From positions 119,692 to 183,691 of the forward strand of contig CASGAN010000002.1 in assembly GCA_949299455.1 (NCBI GenBank): a DNA stretch of 64,000 nucleotides. Direction: 5' to 3'. Under the pieces are notes generated by a model. That model saw only the letters and a program-made list of their open reading frames with translations. It did no database searches and was not told the DNA's origin. This document shows positions 62,964-64,000 of this stretch, one piece after another. The stretch comes from an uncultured Oscillospiraceae bacterium (GTDB lineage: Bacteria > Bacillota > Clostridia > Oscillospirales > Ruminococcaceae). Each line of letters opens with the position of its first letter. Position 1 is the stretch's first letter. The position numbers were made by a program, and so were the translations under genes.

Positions 62964-63467
62964 ATGCCAAGTGCAGAATTACTCAAACAGAAAGAGCAAT
63001 ATGTCAAAGAACTGACTGAGAAACTCAAAGGCTCTGCAGCAGGCGTTTTGGTGGATTACAAAGGCATCACTGTTGCTGATGACACCAAACTGCGTAAAGA
63101 GTTCAGAGAAGCAGGCGTTCATTACACTGTTGTGAAAAACACAATGCTGCGTTTTGCTGCAAAAGAAGCAGGTCTTGAGGGCCTGATTCCGGTGCTCGAA
63201 GGCACAACCGCTCTCGCACTGTGCGAAGAGGATCCGGTTGCTCCGGCAAAAATCGCTGCAAAATATGCTGATTCCATCAAAAACTGCTTCACAATCAAAG
63301 GCGGTTTCATGGACGGCGAAGTGCTCGACGCTGCAAAAGTTGTTGCAGTCGGCAAACTTCCGTCGAAAGATCAGCTCATGGCACAGCTCGTCAGCGTACT
63401 CACCGGCAATATCCGTGGTATGGCTGTTGCGCTTAATGCAATCGCGGAGCAGAAAGAATCCGCATAA
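62964..63467 (+). CDS. rplJ: 50S ribosomal protein L10
   Basis: A 167-residue protein, MPSAELLKQKEQYVKELTEK, with 'AGVLVDYKGITVADDTKLRK' and 'YTVVKNTMLRFAAKEAGLEG'. The C-terminal helix binds L7/L12. Ribosome binding site GAGGTG. Controlled by the leader upstream. Confidence 0.98.
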   Translation: MPSAELLKQKEQYVKELTEKLKGSAAGVLVDYKGITVADDTKLRKEFREAGVHYTVVKNTMLRFAAKEAGLEGLIPVLEGTTALALCEEDPVAPAKIAAKYADSIKNCFTIKGGFMDGEVLDAAKVVAVGKLPSKDQLMAQLVSVLTGNIRGMAVALNAIAEQKESA

Positions 63468-63497
63468 TTGACAAAAATTAAATGGAGGTAAATTATC

Positions 63498-63872
63498 ATG
63501 GCTTCTGAGAAAATCACAAAATTTATTGAAGACATCAAAGCACTGACCGTTCTCGAACTGAACGAACTCGTAAAAGCAATCGAAGAGGAGTTTGGCGTTT
63601 CCGCAGCAGCTCCGGTTATGGTTGCAGGCGCTGCAGCAGCAGCTCCGGCTGAAGAAGAGAAAACCGAATTTGACGTTATCCTGGCTGACGCTGGCGCAAG
63701 CAAAATGGGCGTTATCAAACTGGTGAAAGACATCACTGGTCTGGGCCTGAAAGACGCAAAAGCTCTGGTTGACGAAGCTCCGAAACCGATCAAAGAGGGC
63801 GTTTCCAAAGCTGACGCTGAGGACATCAAAAAGAAACTCGAAGAAGCAGGCGCAAAAGTCGAAATCAAATAA
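63498..63872 (+). CDS. rplL: 50S ribosomal protein L7/L12
   Basis: A 124-residue protein: N-terminal dimerisation segment '[20 protein letters not shown]', an Ala/Pro hinge and the C-terminal domain '[20 protein letters not shown]'. Recruits translation factors. rpoB is expected downstream of the window. Confidence 0.98.
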   Translation: MASEKITKFIEDIKALTVLELNELVKAIEEEFGVSAAAPVMVAGAAAAAPAEEEKTEFDVILADAGASKMGVIKLVKDITGLGLKDAKALVDEAPKPIKEGVSKADAEDIKKKLEEAGAKVEIK

Positions 63873-63908
63873 GAGATTTCTTTTATCAAAAAAGCACACG
63901 GTTTTAAG

Positions 63909-63952
63909 CGCGGTGAGATAAGAAAACAAGCAAAAACCCTTATATCATCGCG
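63909..63952 (+). promoter_or_regulatory. imperfect hairpin downstream of rplL
   Basis: CGCGGTGAGATAAG pairs with CTTATATCATCGCG (12-13 of 14) around a 16-nt loop. There is no T-run right behind it, so it is more likely a processing stem or attenuator part of the rplL-rpoB spacer than a full terminator. Confidence 0.45.
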
Positions 63953-64000
63953 TTTATGGACAGCGGGCAAACAGGTTACAAGTGAATAACCAAGCAAAAG

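Noticed and set aside
62979-63929. 316-codon frame antisense to rplJ-rplL
   Set aside because: Same reasoning: highly biased Phe/Cys/Ser composition opposite conserved ribosomal genes.

Overview
The window reads as the chromosome of a spore-forming, low-to-mid GC Gram-positive of the class Clostridia, probably an Oscillospiraceae/Ruminococcaceae-type gut anaerobe. The grounds are spoVAC-AD-AE, RNase J plus RNase Y, GdpP, an NfnAB transhydrogenase, a PFL-activating enzyme, strong Shine-Dalgarno sequences, frequent TTG/GTG starts, and the rpmG-secE-nusG-rplKAJL order. This is inference from gene content; there is no rRNA in the window.

Layout. 1-2.7 kb: an AI-2E-type permease cut by the window edge, diverging from a GH20 hexosaminidase. 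2.7-7.8 kb (minus): a response regulator, an intramembrane-type kinase, an ABC ATPase and a two-FtsX permease, which looks like an antimicrobial-peptide sensing/detoxification module with matching operator palindromes in front of both halves. 8.0-11.1 kb: tRNA-Arg, tRNA-Ala, a lone large serine recombinase with a disturbed 5' end, and a GNAT gene between two related palindromes. 11.3-12.6 kb: a guaA whose amidotransferase domain has lost its catalytic core. 13.4-18.5 kb: a cyclic-di-GMP cluster (diguanylate cyclase, degenerate-GGDEF/EAL phosphodiesterase, membrane protein). 18.6-24.0 kb: nfnBA, an iron alcohol dehydrogenase with a Rex-like operator, a LysR regulator and proC. 24.3-26.9 kb: rplM-rpsI, a DUF368/PopT-type lipid-carrier transporter and an HExxH protein.

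26.8-31.2 kb: an AT-rich four-gene surface-glycosylation island (GtrA-like, GT2, polytopic GT, UDP-GlcNAc 2-epimerase). It is flanked by 36-bp direct repeats that copy the 3' end of the preceding gene and half of its terminator. 31.2-33.1 kb: the spoVA operon behind a sigma-G-like promoter. 33.2-45.8 kb: a mixed set of envelope and housekeeping genes (lipoprotein, SDR, GNAT, VanY, PflA, M23/LysM/G5 hydrolase with a WalR-like box, divergent LCP-like protein, HAD phosphatase, TtcA-like, VanZ, AraC, NhaC, ROK-like, cupin).

45.9-64 kb: core genome. It holds tRNA-Lys, lepA, rnj, gdpP-rplI-dnaB-tilS-hpt-ftsH, a possible orphan ncRNA, rny, then rpmG-secE-nusG-rplK-rplA (with two copies of an L1-site-like RNA element) and rplJ-rplL behind an L10 leader with attenuator. 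rpoB is expected just beyond the right edge.

The most unusual features are the guaA lacking its glutaminase centre and the direct-repeat-bounded glycosylation island.
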